DNA of 64,000 nucleotides from Oryzomonas japonica (GTDB taxonomy: Bacteria > Desulfobacterota > Desulfuromonadia > Geobacterales > Pseudopelobacteraceae), in assembly GCF_008802365.1 (NCBI RefSeq), contig NZ_VZQZ01000002.1, forward strand, positions 62,001-126,000. Direction: 5' to 3'. This document shows, piece by piece, positions 36,262 to 45,711 of this stretch. The translations under genes and the position numbers were made by a program. The notes beneath the pieces are model-generated. The model was not told where the DNA came from. It did not search any database and saw only the letters and a list, made by a program, of their open reading frames with translations. Position 1 is the first letter of the stretch; each line of letters opens with the position of its first letter.

Positions 36262-37839
36262 TCACTTTTTCACGTCATCGATCACCGCAAGCTGCACGTG
36301 GGGGTACTTTTCAATCAGGTACTGATATTCCGGGCTGTTTCTTACAAAGATGCTGGCGACCTTGTCGGAATAAATCAGCTTCCACCCGGGCATTGCCTGG
36401 AGAAAGCGGGTGAGAACAGAGTTGGTATCGAAAAAGAACCACCCAATGGCATGTTTATTGAGGATGTCTTCCCAACCGGGCTGTAACGTCGTGACCTTGA
36501 AATATTCCTTCAAAATACCGGCGGAGTGGTACATGTCAAGCCGTCCGTCGATGAAAACCTTGTACCGATCGGCAAGCATATAGATCGTCACATCGCCGAA
36601 CTCATCATTGTTGAAGACGTTGCCGGTGACGTGCTCCCTCTTCAAAAACTCCAGGGCGGCAACCGGCTTGATCGCGGGGTCGAAACTGTAGGATATTTTG
36701 CCGGAAACGATAAAGAAAGTTACCACCAGCGTTACCAGAACCGGCCACAGCCCCCCCCGCGCCACCGCATCAACCGAGGCAACGGTAGCCTCACGCCTGC
36801 GGAGAAAACGGGTAATGCGGGGGAAATAGCTCTCCATATCATCAGTATCGAGGTGGCGGGTAATGATTGGCAGAAAAACCATCGCAAAAATCGGGGTATA
36901 TCGTACGGAATAAAGGGCCATATTCAGAAAAAACAAGATCAGAATCAGGTGTACCGGCGGCATTCGACGCCGGCTGGCAACAAGAGCGGCCACCATGATA
37001 AAGAGGAGGTATTTGAGCATCTGCGGTTCGTGAAAATTTGGCGACAGAAACTCCTGGACACCGTCCATGAGCGTCTTGTCCATGGCCAATTGGAAGGGGA
37101 ACAGGAAAATTTTGTAACCAAGGGGGTTGAGAAGTGCCGCGATGAGCGACCAGCCCAGAATCTTCAATAATATGACGACCCGTTGCCTGGCCATGGCATC
37201 CCATTCCGAATGATCGATAAAATAGAGGGACAGGTTCCCGGCAAGATAGAGACAAATCAAAAAAATGCCGACAATATACCCGCCATGCAGATTGACCCAG
37301 AGGACCATACTCGCGGGGAGCAGCCATGCCCGTATCTCCTCTCCATCCTGCAGCTTCTCCAGAGCGATATACCAGGAGATCATGAACAGCAGAGAAAAAA
37401 TATGCGGCCGGGCGAGCCAGTGCACCTTGGCAGCGGTAATGAACAGGAGAAGGACGGCTGACGAGAGGAGTATGCCCGCACCGCGGTCGCGGAGCATCCG
37501 GAAAAAAAACAGGTTGGTGACGGCAATCACCAGTGAGAAGAGAAGCACGACCCCGGGCAACCCCGCCACGTGATGGCAGAGGGCCATAATGATCTCGGCA
37601 AGCCATTCGTGGGCGGTCCACGGGAGTTGCGGCCGAATATACGAGAACGGGTCGAAGTGCAGAATGGTGCCGCTCTTCAACATCAGTTCGCCTGCCCTGA
37701 CATGGTAGCCGGTATCCCCGTCACCGAGCATCCGCATGCCGGCAAAGACGGCGGTGTACAGCAGTACGGCGCCAAACAGGACATCGGATATGCGGGGGAT
37801 CAGGTAATGGCGCAGCTTGAGGACAGATTTCATCGTCAT
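36262..37839 (-). CDS. Polytopic membrane protein, GT-C-like
   Basis: 525 aa, about eleven membrane helices. The first loop carries GMRMLGDGDTGYHVRAGELM, and FSYIRPQLPWTAHEWLAEI follows, an arrangement like the first periplasmic loop of GT-C glycosyltransferases (PMT/ArnT class). The C-terminal 130 residues form a soluble domain (VFNNDEFGDVTIYMLADRYK, FIDGRLDMYHSAGIL). No specific family is recognised with certainty. Possibly a lipid-linked sugar transferase. Confidence 0.6.
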   Translation of the reverse strand: MTMKSVLKLRHYLIPRISDVLFGAVLLYTAVFAGMRMLGDGDTGYHVRAGELMLKSGTILHFDPFSYIRPQLPWTAHEWLAEIIMALCHHVAGLPGVVLLFSLVIAVTNLFFFRMLRDRGAGILLSSAVLLLFITAAKVHWLARPHIFSLLFMISWYIALEKLQDGEEIRAWLLPASMVLWVNLHGGYIVGIFLICLYLAGNLSLYFIDHSEWDAMARQRVVILLKILGWSLIAALLNPLGYKIFLFPFQLAMDKTLMDGVQEFLSPNFHEPQMLKYLLFIMVAALVASRRRMPPVHLILILFFLNMALYSVRYTPIFAMVFLPIITRHLDTDDMESYFPRITRFLRRREATVASVDAVARGGLWPVLVTLVVTFFIVSGKISYSFDPAIKPVAALEFLKREHVTGNVFNNDEFGDVTIYMLADRYKVFIDGRLDMYHSAGILKEYFKVTTLQPGWEDILNKHAIGWFFFDTNSVLTRFLQAMPGWKLIYSDKVASIFVRNSPEYQYLIEKYPHVQLAVIDDVKK

Positions 37840-38018
37840 GGCGCGCTACTTCCAGAGGTAATGGGGAATTTCGGATACAGGCGAATTACAAGTAGAATGA
37901 CACTTGGAGTATCATAACTTTTCGGAAACAGAATTGAGCGGATTAAATTTATATTCATTGAAACTCTTTTTACCCAAAAATGAACTGACTTAATTTCCGC
38001 GCCTCTGCAAACAGGGCA
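37840..38018. other. Intergenic spacer without a recognised gene
   Basis: A 179-nt AT-rich gap between two minus-strand genes. TATGAT at the centre may be a -10 for the membrane protein, but no good -35 is present. Confidence 0.3.
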
Positions 38019-38360
38019 TCACAGGATTTCAATCGTCTCACCGATGGCAAGGCCGATGCCGGCCAGCGTACCGGCCGGCAGTTCGATGACCGATGCCGCA
38101 CGGCGATAGATCGGGGAGATCCGGTTTGGCAACAGCGAGGGGATCAGGGCAACCACCCGGTTGGCCCCATCCAGGAAAACGGCATCAATTGCGAACCTCA
38201 TGCCGATGGTGTGGATGCCTCTGCACGGTTTTATCCAGAGCGCCTCCCCGAAATCGAGCGATTTTCTCCCCAAGAGCCCTTTCATCCGCGCAAAAAGCGA
38301 ATGGGCCACATGAACGGTTTCGGCCAGTTCCCGTGCCGGCCCTGCGATGATCGCACGCAT
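38019..38360 (-). CDS. DUF192 family protein
   Basis: 113 aa. Motifs VHVAHSLFARMKGLLGRKSL, GEALWIKPCRGIHTIGMRFA and IDAVFLDGANRVV, with AASVIELPAGTLAGIGLAIG, match the DUF192 fold. No signal peptide is seen. The next gene upstream ends immediately before its start, so they are probably co-transcribed. Family function is not established. Confidence 0.85.
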   Translation of the reverse strand: MRAIIAGPARELAETVHVAHSLFARMKGLLGRKSLDFGEALWIKPCRGIHTIGMRFAIDAVFLDGANRVVALIPSLLPNRISPIYRRAASVIELPAGTLAGIGLAIGETIEIL

Positions 38361-38978
38361 CTAACGCCAGAAGGTTTCGGGGAGAAACATGCGGAGGCCA
38401 AAAGTCCCCTGGACCCAGTACGGATCGTATTCACCCACCTTGGTCGATCCGCTCAAAATGTCGCCGGAAATCGTCCGCACCGCGCGGGCCTCGACGGTCA
38501 GGGCGATCCCTTTGGTCAGAAACCAGTCAACCCCGGCACTGACGTGCCCCCCGTAGGTCCAATCCAGATCATAATCGTTGCCGCTCACATGCTTCAGGCT
38601 CCCCTTGATGAAATCAGCACCGGCGCTGATGTAGGGTACCACCTTGCCATTGGGGATGAACCGGCATTGAAGACCAAGGCCGATGTCGGTGAGCGTCGCT
38701 TCATACGCCTTGATCCCACCATTTTTCACATCAAGTTTGGGCAAATGGGTGACATCCAGCTCGGCCGCCACATAGTCGCCGAAACCGTAGAGAAGCCCGC
38801 CACCACCGGCAAACCCGGTCTTTGTCTCGGATGTGCCGTTGATGAAATCGTCCTTTATAGGGGTGGCGAATCCGACCTTGCCGGTAAATCCCAGCCGGTT
38901 GGCGATGGTGTCAGCCATGGCAATTGAAACGGTGAGAGTAAAGAATATTACAAGTGCCGAGATGAGCGCCTTATGCAT
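38361..38978 (-). CDS. Outer-membrane beta-barrel protein (OmpA/OmpW-like)
   Basis: 205 aa from ATG at 38978, with GGAGGG upstream. Signal peptide MHKALISALVIFFTLTVSIAMA, then alternating strands typical of an 8-stranded barrel (KVGFATPIKDDFING, GLLYGFGDYVAAELDVTH, YGGHVSAGVDWFLTKGIALT) and a C-terminal ETFWR. The final aromatic/arginine end differs slightly from the classic F. The role is unknown. Confidence 0.7.
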   Translation of the reverse strand: MHKALISALVIFFTLTVSIAMADTIANRLGFTGKVGFATPIKDDFINGTSETKTGFAGGGGLLYGFGDYVAAELDVTHLPKLDVKNGGIKAYEATLTDIGLGLQCRFIPNGKVVPYISAGADFIKGSLKHVSGNDYDLDWTYGGHVSAGVDWFLTKGIALTVEARAVRTISGDILSGSTKVGEYDPYWVQGTFGLRMFLPETFWR

Positions 38979-39004
38979 GATTTCCCTCCGAGAACATGTC
39001 ATGT

Positions 39005-39883
39005 TTATTGCCGGGTTATTGTCGACGAAGCCGATAATCCTGAGCTGTCTGTCACTGAAACCGTCACCGTATTGGACCAAGAATCTGCGTCGACGAGCGT
39101 TGCCGTTAGGGTTGTTGCGTCGGTACGGGTTGCCGTAACAAGTCCGGTGTTGCTGGAACTCACAGTATATGGTGCGACCCCTCCTGATATGGCGAAGGTT
39201 AGCATTGCATTCACGCCATCGCTGGCGGCAAAGTGTTGGCTTGAGGGGGTCAGCGTCAGGGCGTTAGCTGTAGAATCCAGATGGTAAAGTTGGCCCACAT
39301 AAGCTGTCACCGGCACCGAGTCGTTTGTTACGGCCTTATATACAACCGTAACCGTAGTGAAAGCGTCAACTGGAGGAGAGACGATATCAACTACAACATT
39401 GAATATTCCCATACCGGCTGAGTCGGTTGTGATAGTCTGCTGATTAGTTTCCGGATTCGGTGCGGTGACCGTCCCACTAATTGTTGTCGGCACTAAAAAG
39501 CCAACTGTCACATCATTGGGGTTACGGGTCGTGATGCTGTAAACGTACATGGTAACCGGGGTCCCCACTCGTGGATTGCCTTTGGAATCAGTCAGCTTGA
39601 ACGGAATCGGTTGGTAGACACCTATGATCGGTGTAACAGCGGGATTTACAGTTTTCGTAAATTCAGTAAGCATATTTGTTTGTGATCCGGGTTGTGAACT
39701 TGCCGTATCAGTAAACATAATGACACCTGCGGCGCTGGTCCCTGTGCCGCTTCCCGAACTCGACCCGGTAGAAAACTGATCGCTTGCCGAACTGTTCGTG
39801 CCGGCATTTGAACCGCCGCAACCCGCCAAAGCCAGTGAAGACATCAGCAGAATGCATGGGAGTAGCCGTATCAGGTATCTCAT
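39005..39883 (-). CDS. Lipoprotein with Ig-like/bacterial Big domains
   Basis: 292 aa from ATG at 39883 with AGGAGGGG upstream. Lipobox SLALAGC marks a lipid-anchored protein, followed by a Ser/Gly-rich stretch and two beta-rich, immunoglobulin-like domains. FKLTDSKGNPRVGTPVTMYVY and the TVTVSVTDSSG-type C-terminus suggest Big-like repeats. It ends in TITRQ. Surface-exposed location is inferred; no enzyme signature is seen. It follows the end of the Tad locus, separated from it by a stable hairpin. Confidence 0.72.
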   Translation of the reverse strand: MRYLIRLLPCILLMSSLALAGCGGSNAGTNSSASDQFSTGSSSGSGTGTSAAGVIMFTDTASSQPGSQTNMLTEFTKTVNPAVTPIIGVYQPIPFKLTDSKGNPRVGTPVTMYVYSITTRNPNDVTVGFLVPTTISGTVTAPNPETNQQTITTDSAGMGIFNVVVDIVSPPVDAFTTVTVVYKAVTNDSVPVTAYVGQLYHLDSTANALTLTPSSQHFAASDGVNAMLTFAISGGVAPYTVSSSNTGLVTATRTDATTLTATLVDADSWSNTVTVSVTDSSGLSASSTITRQ

Positions 39884-39976
39884 ATGAAATCCCCTCCTGA
39901 GGTTCGAGTATAGATTCAAAAGAAATCGCTTTATGAACAGTGCAACGGACAACGGTCCGGAAAATTCCTCGACACC

Positions 39977-40021
39977 CCCTGGGCGGTTCGTCGGATACCG
40001 GTAGGGACGAACCGTCCAGGG
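39977..40021 (-). terminator. Stable hairpin after the Tad operon
   Basis: A 16-bp stem (39977-39992 with 40006-40021, one mismatch) and a 13-nt loop lie just after the 29-codon gene that closes the Tad operon. No run of T follows, so it may be a transcript-stabilising element or a factor-dependent end rather than an intrinsic terminator. Confidence 0.4.
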
Positions 40022-40029
40022 TATGGAAA

Positions 40030-40119
40030 CTATTTCTTGCCCATCTTTACGTACAGCAACGCCAGTTCCACAGCAATAACCAACAGTAGAATGCTATTGA
40101 TATCCGGTTTCATGTGCAT
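40030..40119 (-). CDS. 29-residue predicted membrane peptide at end of Tad operon
   Basis: 29 codons from ATG at 40119 (AAGGGGG upstream). The product begins MHMKPDINS and has one hydrophobic stretch ILLLVIAVELALLYV of about 15 residues, followed by KMGKK, which makes a plausible single-pass membrane peptide with a basic inner end. It lies 16 nt after tadC, ahead of a hairpin, so it is probably in the same transcript. Unnamed; no function can be given. Confidence 0.5.
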   Translation of the reverse strand: MHMKPDINSILLLVIAVELALLYVKMGKK

Positions 40120-40135
40120 GCCCCCTTTCTGCGGA

Positions 40136-41050
40136 TTATTTGAAAATCTGGCCGATCTTGATGATAGCCGGCCCCAACATCACAATAAGCAGTGCGGGGA
40201 AGATGAAAAAAACGAGCGGGAAGAGCATTTTGACGGCGGTTTTTGCCGCAGCCTCCTCCGCGATCTGACGCCGCCTGACCCGGAGTGAGTCGGAATGAAT
40301 CCGCAACGCCTGGCTGAGACTAGTGCCGAATCGTTCCGTCTGGATCAACATGGTCACGAATGCCCTCAGATCATCCTCGTCCGTCCGTTCAGCCATGTCG
40401 CGCAGGGATTCCGGCCGGGACTTACCTGCCCTGGTTTCCATGGCGGATATATTCATTTCCTCGGCCAGCGGGTTTCCCTTGAACTGCGGGTTCTCGCAGG
40501 CGCGCAGCATTGCTGCGTCAATGCTCATACCCGCTTCGACACAGATGGTCAGGAGATCGAGGATATCCGGCAGCGTCTGAAAAATGAGCAGTTTGCGTAT
40601 CCGAGCCCTTCTCTGCACATAGAAACTCGGCAGGAGAAAGCCGATTATGGCCAGGGCCACCGTGACCAGCAACATCTCCGGGTCGGCAACCTTGCCGGTC
40701 GGCGCCGTCACAAGTGTCATGAACAGGATAGGGAAAAGCAGGGTGAAGAGGACCTTGCAGCCAAAAAAGACAACCAGGCCCGATTTGCGATAACCTGCCG
40801 ACACGAGCAACTTTTCGTATTTGGAACGATCCATCCCCTCTTGCGGGAGAACCGCCCCGAGGCGGGAAAGAAACCGACTCAAAGGCGTTGGTTTGGCAAT
40901 GAGTGTGGGGGCTTCAAACGACAGGGGCGTGACGACCAGTTTCGAAAGCCGCTCCTTGACGATCATGCGCCGAGAAACGTACCAATACAGAACGGTAGCG
41001 GTAATGAGGGCTATGGAGACAAAAACTGATCCGACGATCAACTTTAACAT
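40136..41050 (-). CDS. tadC: TadC-type inner-membrane protein of the Flp pilus
   Basis: 304 aa with four hydrophobic helices: one at the N-terminus, a pair near residues 90-150, and one at the C-terminus. The cytoplasmic F-domain pattern LPDILDLLTICVEAGMSIDAA and FVTMLIQTERFGTSLSQALR shows the T2SSF (GspF/PilC) family. The C-terminal FPLVFFIFPALLIVML is a typical TadC ending. It forms the platform with TadB on which TadA works to extrude Flp pilin. Starts 9 nt after tadB. Confidence 0.9.
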   Translation of the reverse strand: MLKLIVGSVFVSIALITATVLYWYVSRRMIVKERLSKLVVTPLSFEAPTLIAKPTPLSRFLSRLGAVLPQEGMDRSKYEKLLVSAGYRKSGLVVFFGCKVLFTLLFPILFMTLVTAPTGKVADPEMLLVTVALAIIGFLLPSFYVQRRARIRKLLIFQTLPDILDLLTICVEAGMSIDAAMLRACENPQFKGNPLAEEMNISAMETRAGKSRPESLRDMAERTDEDDLRAFVTMLIQTERFGTSLSQALRIHSDSLRVRRRQIAEEAAAKTAVKMLFPLVFFIFPALLIVMLGPAIIKIGQIFK

Positions 41051-41059
41051 GGCGCCATC

Positions 41060-42022
41060 CTAGACCTTGATCGAGATAATTTTTTTGATCCACAGAAACC
41101 CGGAAAGTTGGGCGCAGATGGCGCCGATCAACAACTGGCTCCCGAGTTTTTCTTTGAACAGCACATCTTCATAACCGGGCATCATGATATTGAACATGAA
41201 AAAGGTGGCGATGGGGAGAGCGGCCAGGATGTATCCCGACAGCCGGCCCTGGGCGGTGATGACCTGCACCTGCCGCTTGATCTTCAGGCGTTCCCGGATC
41301 GTCCCGGCCAGTTTGTCGAGGATTTCCGACAGATTCCCGCCGATATCGTTGTTGAGTTCAATGGAGGCCACAAAAAACCGTAAATCGATACTTTCCATGC
41401 GATCGGTCATACCGGCCAGGGAATCGGTAATCCTGAGGCCGAGTTTTTGCTGTTCATAGGCGGTTTTGAAGAGGTCGCGCAGCGGCTCATCCGACTCCTG
41501 GGCAACCAGTTCTATGGCACTGGTCAGGGAATGGCCGGCCCGCAGGGAACGGGAGATCATGCTCAGGGCATCGGGCAGCTGTTCGGTGAATTTGTCCTGC
41601 CGCCGCACTTTTTTGAAATAGAGGAACATGAACGGGACCACTGCGGCCGCGAGTGCCGCGCATACGGCAAAGATCAACCGGTGGGTAAATAGAAAGATTC
41701 CACAGAAAGAAACAGCCGGGAGAAGAATCACCAGCAGTATGAACATGGTCAGGTCGATGGCCACTCCGGCATGGTCCAGGAGCCGTCCGATGGCGCGACC
41801 GAAACGGAACATGGTCACCAAGCGCTCGAATTGGGGTGTTTCTTTAATAATTTCCGAGCGCAGGTCCTCCGACATGGCATCGTCTACGCCCGTTTTGGCC
41901 ATCCTGCGGAGCCGCCGTTTCAAGACCGCTTTCGGGGATTCCTGCGAACGCAGGTAAGCGAGCACGAGCGCCGATACCAGCAGGAAAACCGCTACAAATG
42001 TGAAAAAAACGGCTAAGAACAT
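41060..42022 (-). CDS. tadB: TadB-type inner-membrane protein of the Flp pilus
   Basis: 320 aa. N-terminal helix (FFTFVAVFLLVSALVLA), a two-helix block near residues 95-150 and a C-terminal helix. The T2SSF motif is LPDALSMISRSLRAGHSLTSAI, and the second is FFVASIELNNDIGGNLSEIL. Paired with tadC as usual in Tad loci. Located 12 nt after the ATPase gene. Confidence 0.9.
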   Translation of the reverse strand: MFLAVFFTFVAVFLLVSALVLAYLRSQESPKAVLKRRLRRMAKTGVDDAMSEDLRSEIIKETPQFERLVTMFRFGRAIGRLLDHAGVAIDLTMFILLVILLPAVSFCGIFLFTHRLIFAVCAALAAAVVPFMFLYFKKVRRQDKFTEQLPDALSMISRSLRAGHSLTSAIELVAQESDEPLRDLFKTAYEQQKLGLRITDSLAGMTDRMESIDLRFFVASIELNNDIGGNLSEILDKLAGTIRERLKIKRQVQVITAQGRLSGYILAALPIATFFMFNIMMPGYEDVLFKEKLGSQLLIGAICAQLSGFLWIKKIISIKV

Positions 42023-42034
42023 AGATTCTCCGTC

Positions 42035-43348
42035 TTATTCGAATATTTCGTTCGGCAGGTTTATTCCCGAAAGCTTGAACCGCTGCATGAAGTGCGGTCG
42101 GATTCCCGTCGCTTTGAAGGTGCCGATAACCTTGCCGTCAGCATCGACACCCTGCTGGTCAAAGACAAAGATATCCTGCATGACGACCGTGTTCCCTTCC
42201 ATACCCGTAATCTCGGCGATCTTGATGACCTTGCGCGACCCGTCCGGAAAACGCACCAACTGAATGAGGAGATTTATTGCCGACGATATTTGTTCGCGAA
42301 TCGCCTTGTCGGGGAGATCCATCCCGGCCATCATGACCATGGTCCCTAACCGGGACAGGGCGTCCCGGGGCGAGTTGGCGTGAATGGTGGAGATGGAGCC
42401 GTCATGGCCGGTATTCATGGCCTGTAACATATCCAGAGCCTCGCTGCTGCGCACCTCGCCGAGAACGATCCGGTCCGGCCGCATACGCAGAGCGTTCCGT
42501 ACCAGGTCGCGCTGCGTGACCTCACCTTTCCCCTCGATGTTGGGAGGGCGGGTTTCCAGCCTGACCACGTGATCCTGTTTCATCTGCAATTCCGCGGAAT
42601 CCTCTATGGTGACGATCCGCTCGACTTCGGGAATGTATTCGGAAAGCACGTTCAACATCGTGGTCTTGCCGGTGCCGGTACCTCCAGAGATGAGGATGTT
42701 CAAACGTGTCTTGACGCAATTTTGCAGGATAACGGCCATCCGTTCATCGACCGTGCCAAGGGCCATGAGGTCGCTCATCTTCAAGGGATCGACCCCGAAG
42801 CGGCGGATGGAAAGAACCGGCCCGTCGATCGCCAGGGGGGGGATGATGGCGTTGACCCTGGAACCGTCGGAAAGGCGGGCATCCACATAGGGCGAAGATT
42901 CGTCGATGCGCCTGCCGACGCGAGAAACGATGCGCTCGATTATTTGCATCAAATGGTTGTTATCGCGAAAAATAATGTCTGTTTTCTGCAGCTTGCCCTT
43001 ACGTTCGATGTACACATTGCTGCAGTTGTTGACCAGGATGTCGGAGATTGAGGGGTCGGAGAGCAGCGGCTCCAAGGGGCCGAGCCCGAATGTCTCGTGT
43101 TGAATATCGACGAGCAGTTTCTCTTTTTCCGTTTGATTGAGCGGCACCCCTTCATTGGCAATCAGGCCCTCGATGATCGAACCTATTTCCCGTGTCAGGT
43201 CGCCGCTTCCCAGGTAATCGAGTTTGCTGATGTCGATGCGCTCAATGAGGCGGTGGTGGATCCGCTGCTTCAATTCCTGGAAAAAGACCAAATTCTTTTC
43301 AACAGGAAGTTTCTGATTTTTGGGCCCGAAATGGTCGTTGAAAATCAT
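42035..43348 (-). CDS. cpaF: Tad pilus assembly ATPase (CpaF/TadA)
   Basis: 437 aa, the usual size for CpaF. Walker [17 protein letters not shown], Asp box [12 protein letters not shown], Walker B-region [19 protein letters not shown], and the His box [20 protein letters not shown]-terminal part ([21 protein letters not shown]) is the typical CpaF/VirB11-like recruitment domain. It powers pilin polymerisation at the inner membrane, working with TadB and TadC. Confidence 0.94.
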   Translation of the reverse strand: MIFNDHFGPKNQKLPVEKNLVFFQELKQRIHHRLIERIDISKLDYLGSGDLTREIGSIIEGLIANEGVPLNQTEKEKLLVDIQHETFGLGPLEPLLSDPSISDILVNNCSNVYIERKGKLQKTDIIFRDNNHLMQIIERIVSRVGRRIDESSPYVDARLSDGSRVNAIIPPLAIDGPVLSIRRFGVDPLKMSDLMALGTVDERMAVILQNCVKTRLNILISGGTGTGKTTMLNVLSEYIPEVERIVTIEDSAELQMKQDHVVRLETRPPNIEGKGEVTQRDLVRNALRMRPDRIVLGEVRSSEALDMLQAMNTGHDGSISTIHANSPRDALSRLGTMVMMAGMDLPDKAIREQISSAINLLIQLVRFPDGSRKVIKIAEITGMEGNTVVMQDIFVFDQQGVDADGKVIGTFKATGIRPHFMQRFKLSGINLPNEIFE

Positions 43349-43367
43349 GAACAGGTCTCCTGCGGCA

Positions 43368-44498
43368 TCAGCTGTTCAGCTGGGTGATAAGTTTGGCAAT
43401 AGCAGCAGTGATCGGCGAACGCGGGTAAAGATTCACAACCGGCACCCCTTTGTTGATCGAGTCGATGACCGCCCCATATTCGTTGGGAATGGTTGCGAAC
43501 ACCTTGGTTCCAAGAACGTTTTCAGCGTCGCCGATCTTGATGTCTGCCTTGGGCAGATAGCGGTTTACCACTATCTTTACCGCGCTCCGCGCGATGCCCT
43601 TGTTTTCCAGTGCTGCAAGATAGCGGCGGACGTTTTTGAGCGCCGGCAGGGTCAGGACCGTATTGAAGAGCAGGTGGTCGGAATCCCTGAACGTAATGAG
43701 ATTCGCTCCGAAAAGCGGCCCTCCGGTATCGATGACCACGTAGGAAAAAGCGCTTTTGAGGAAGGTGAGCACCTGGGTGATCTGCTCGGCGGTGATACTC
43801 AAGGTTTCTTCCACTTCAAGCGGCTCACTCAGCAGATAGATTCCCGACGCATGGCGCGTCATGCTGGCACGGAGAAAGTCCGCGTCAAGGCGGTTCACGT
43901 TGTTGGTGACGCTGCTCAGGGTATACTTCGGGTCGATATCCAGAAAGGAGGCCACATCGCCGCAGAAGAGGTTGAAATCCACCAAAGCCACATTATCGTT
44001 GCTGGCGGCAAGAGTCGCGGCAAGGTTCACGGCAATGGTCGTCGTCCCCACCCCACCCACCGGGTTATATACCGATATGATCTTCCCCTGCCGCTGCGTA
44101 ACCTGGCCGTTTGTCAATGGCGACAGGTTTTTCGCTACCTTCCGGAGCGCTTCGAACAGCTCTGTTTTCGCGACCGGCTTCAGGAAATATTCGGAAGCGC
44201 CAGACCGCATGAGCCTGAGTATCCAGTCCGGGTTTTTCTCGGTGGTGGCGACAAAGATGGCGGTGGCGGGAAAATGTGCCAAGATGTGCTGAACCTGTTC
44301 AACCCCCACCTCCAGTTGTGCAACCCCCAGAATGACAACCGACGGATTGTTCGTCTGGATCAACCGATACCCCTCACTGAAGTCCCCGGTCGCCCCCGTA
44401 AGTTTAACCTTGTCGCCATAGGGCAGGATCAGGCTTTCAATGGCTTCCCGCGTTTCACGGTCTGAATCAATAATGGCTATGGAGAGGTTTTGGGACAT
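43368..44498 (-). CDS. cpaE: Flp pilus protein CpaE/TadZ (receiver-like plus MinD-type ATPase)
   Basis: 376 aa. Residues about 1-120 look like a degenerate receiver domain ([37 protein letters not shown]). Residues about 138-376 form a MinD/ParA-type ATPase with deviant Walker [32 protein letters not shown] and [12 protein letters not shown]. Expected to localise the pilus apparatus at a pole. Upstream of cpaF by 19 nt. Confidence 0.9.
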   Translation of the reverse strand: MSQNLSIAIIDSDRETREAIESLILPYGDKVKLTGATGDFSEGYRLIQTNNPSVVILGVAQLEVGVEQVQHILAHFPATAIFVATTEKNPDWILRLMRSGASEYFLKPVAKTELFEALRKVAKNLSPLTNGQVTQRQGKIISVYNPVGGVGTTTIAVNLAATLAASNDNVALVDFNLFCGDVASFLDIDPKYTLSSVTNNVNRLDADFLRASMTRHASGIYLLSEPLEVEETLSITAEQITQVLTFLKSAFSYVVIDTGGPLFGANLITFRDSDHLLFNTVLTLPALKNVRRYLAALENKGIARSAVKIVVNRYLPKADIKIGDAENVLGTKVFATIPNEYGAVIDSINKGVPVVNLYPRSPITAAIAKLITQLNS

Positions 44499-44526
44499 GA
44501 ATGAGCTTTCCGTATTGAGTTTATAT

Positions 44527-45711
44527 TTATTTTACTAGATTCACTTTGGTGCCATACAGCAAGCTGGCATCGGCACAGCCGACACACATGATCCGGTCAT
44601 ACACGATATTGCCGTCCCAGGCATGACTGCATTCACCAGATCCGTCCTTATAGCCGGTGTAGCCGGCAACACCATTGACGCAGATGGCCTGTATCCTGAT
44701 CTTGGCATATCGGGTAACTATTTTTGGGTCAAAACCTCCTTGACTGCCGGGAGGACAACTCTCCGTAACCGGAACAATAACCCACCATTCGGTGACATTG
44801 CCTGACACTATCGTTTTGTTGGTGTTGTCGATATATGGGTCATACATGTTGGAAGCCATATCACGCATAACATTTGTGTCCTGCCCCATGGTGGTATAGA
44901 TATCCTTGCCGCAGACATCTTGATTGGGCGCGCCGGTTCGTACCAGGTCAGAGAGCGCACTGGAAGAAGATGGATTGTCCAGAAGCGTTGTCCAGGCGAA
45001 CTTGTCGGCAGAGTTCAAACCACTGGGATCGGGTGCCGGCTGCGAGATTACGGTCTGTTGACACGCAGTCGGCCAAGTTGATGCATCGTTTAAGTCGAAG
45101 GTTGAAGTGCTCGGATCATAGTTGCAAACTCCGCATGCCTGGGAGCAAAACGACGTGAAATTTCCGGCCCTGGCAGGGATGGTGGCAATCGCCTGGGAGG
45201 CAGCCTCCATGCTATGCAATTCCGGCCGGATTTTCGCAAGGAAGGTGTTGACCGGTCCGGCAGGCGAAAGGGCGGTGCGGCGGGTCCGTACCTGTATTGC
45301 ATTGAAAATGTTGGTGCCAGCTGCCCCAGGGGTATAGGTGCGCGTCAGGCTGTCCCAATGGCCGACTGTAATGTCATTGCCGTTGCTCAAGGTGTTGGAG
45401 CCGTCAGAAGCAAGTTGAACACTCGCGTTGGCTGCATTGTTTTTCTGGGCAAACGTCTGCGCCTCTGTCCTGGAAAGAGCCTGGCTTGCATCGTGTGAGA
45501 GACCAACCTGTTTCATTTTTTGAGCTCCGGCGAGTGCCCCGGCATCGGCGGCATTCTGCAACTGCGCCTTGGTAAGGTACATATAGCCGAGGTCGATGGC
45601 CAAGCCGGCGATCAGGATTAAAACCACGAGAGCAACGGCAATGTAGACGACCGCAACCCCACGCTCGTTGTGCAATGGGCTAAATTGTCCTACTCTCCGA
45701 GCGGCATCCAT
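44527..45711 (-). CDS. tadG: TadG-like pseudopilin-associated protein
   Basis: 394 aa. N-terminal motif NERGVAVVYIAVALVVLILIAG is the TadE/TadG-like hydrophobic segment with a prepilin-like E preceding it. It is followed by DAGALAGAQKMKQ, usual in TadG-type proteins. The remaining 330 residues are exported and contain paired cysteines (CSQACGVCNY, CVGCAD). Overlaps the secretin gene's end by 22 nt. The C-terminal region may hold a von Willebrand-like domain, not clearly seen. Confidence 0.82.
   Translation of the reverse strand: MDAARRVGQFSPLHNERGVAVVYIAVALVVLILIAGLAIDLGYMYLTKAQLQNAADAGALAGAQKMKQVGLSHDASQALSRTEAQTFAQKNNAANASVQLASDGSNTLSNGNDITVGHWDSLTRTYTPGAAGTNIFNAIQVRTRRTALSPAGPVNTFLAKIRPELHSMEAASQAIATIPARAGNFTSFCSQACGVCNYDPSTSTFDLNDASTWPTACQQTVISQPAPDPSGLNSADKFAWTTLLDNPSSSSALSDLVRTGAPNQDVCGKDIYTTMGQDTNVMRDMASNMYDPYIDNTNKTIVSGNVTEWWVIVPVTESCPPGSQGGFDPKIVTRYAKIRIQAICVNGVAGYTGYKDGSGECSHAWDGNIVYDRIMCVGCADASLLYGTKVNLVK

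Noticed and set aside
43320-44465. 381-codon plus-strand open frame opposite cpaE
   Set aside because: Antisense shadow of the cpaE gene; composition and motifs do not suggest a protein.
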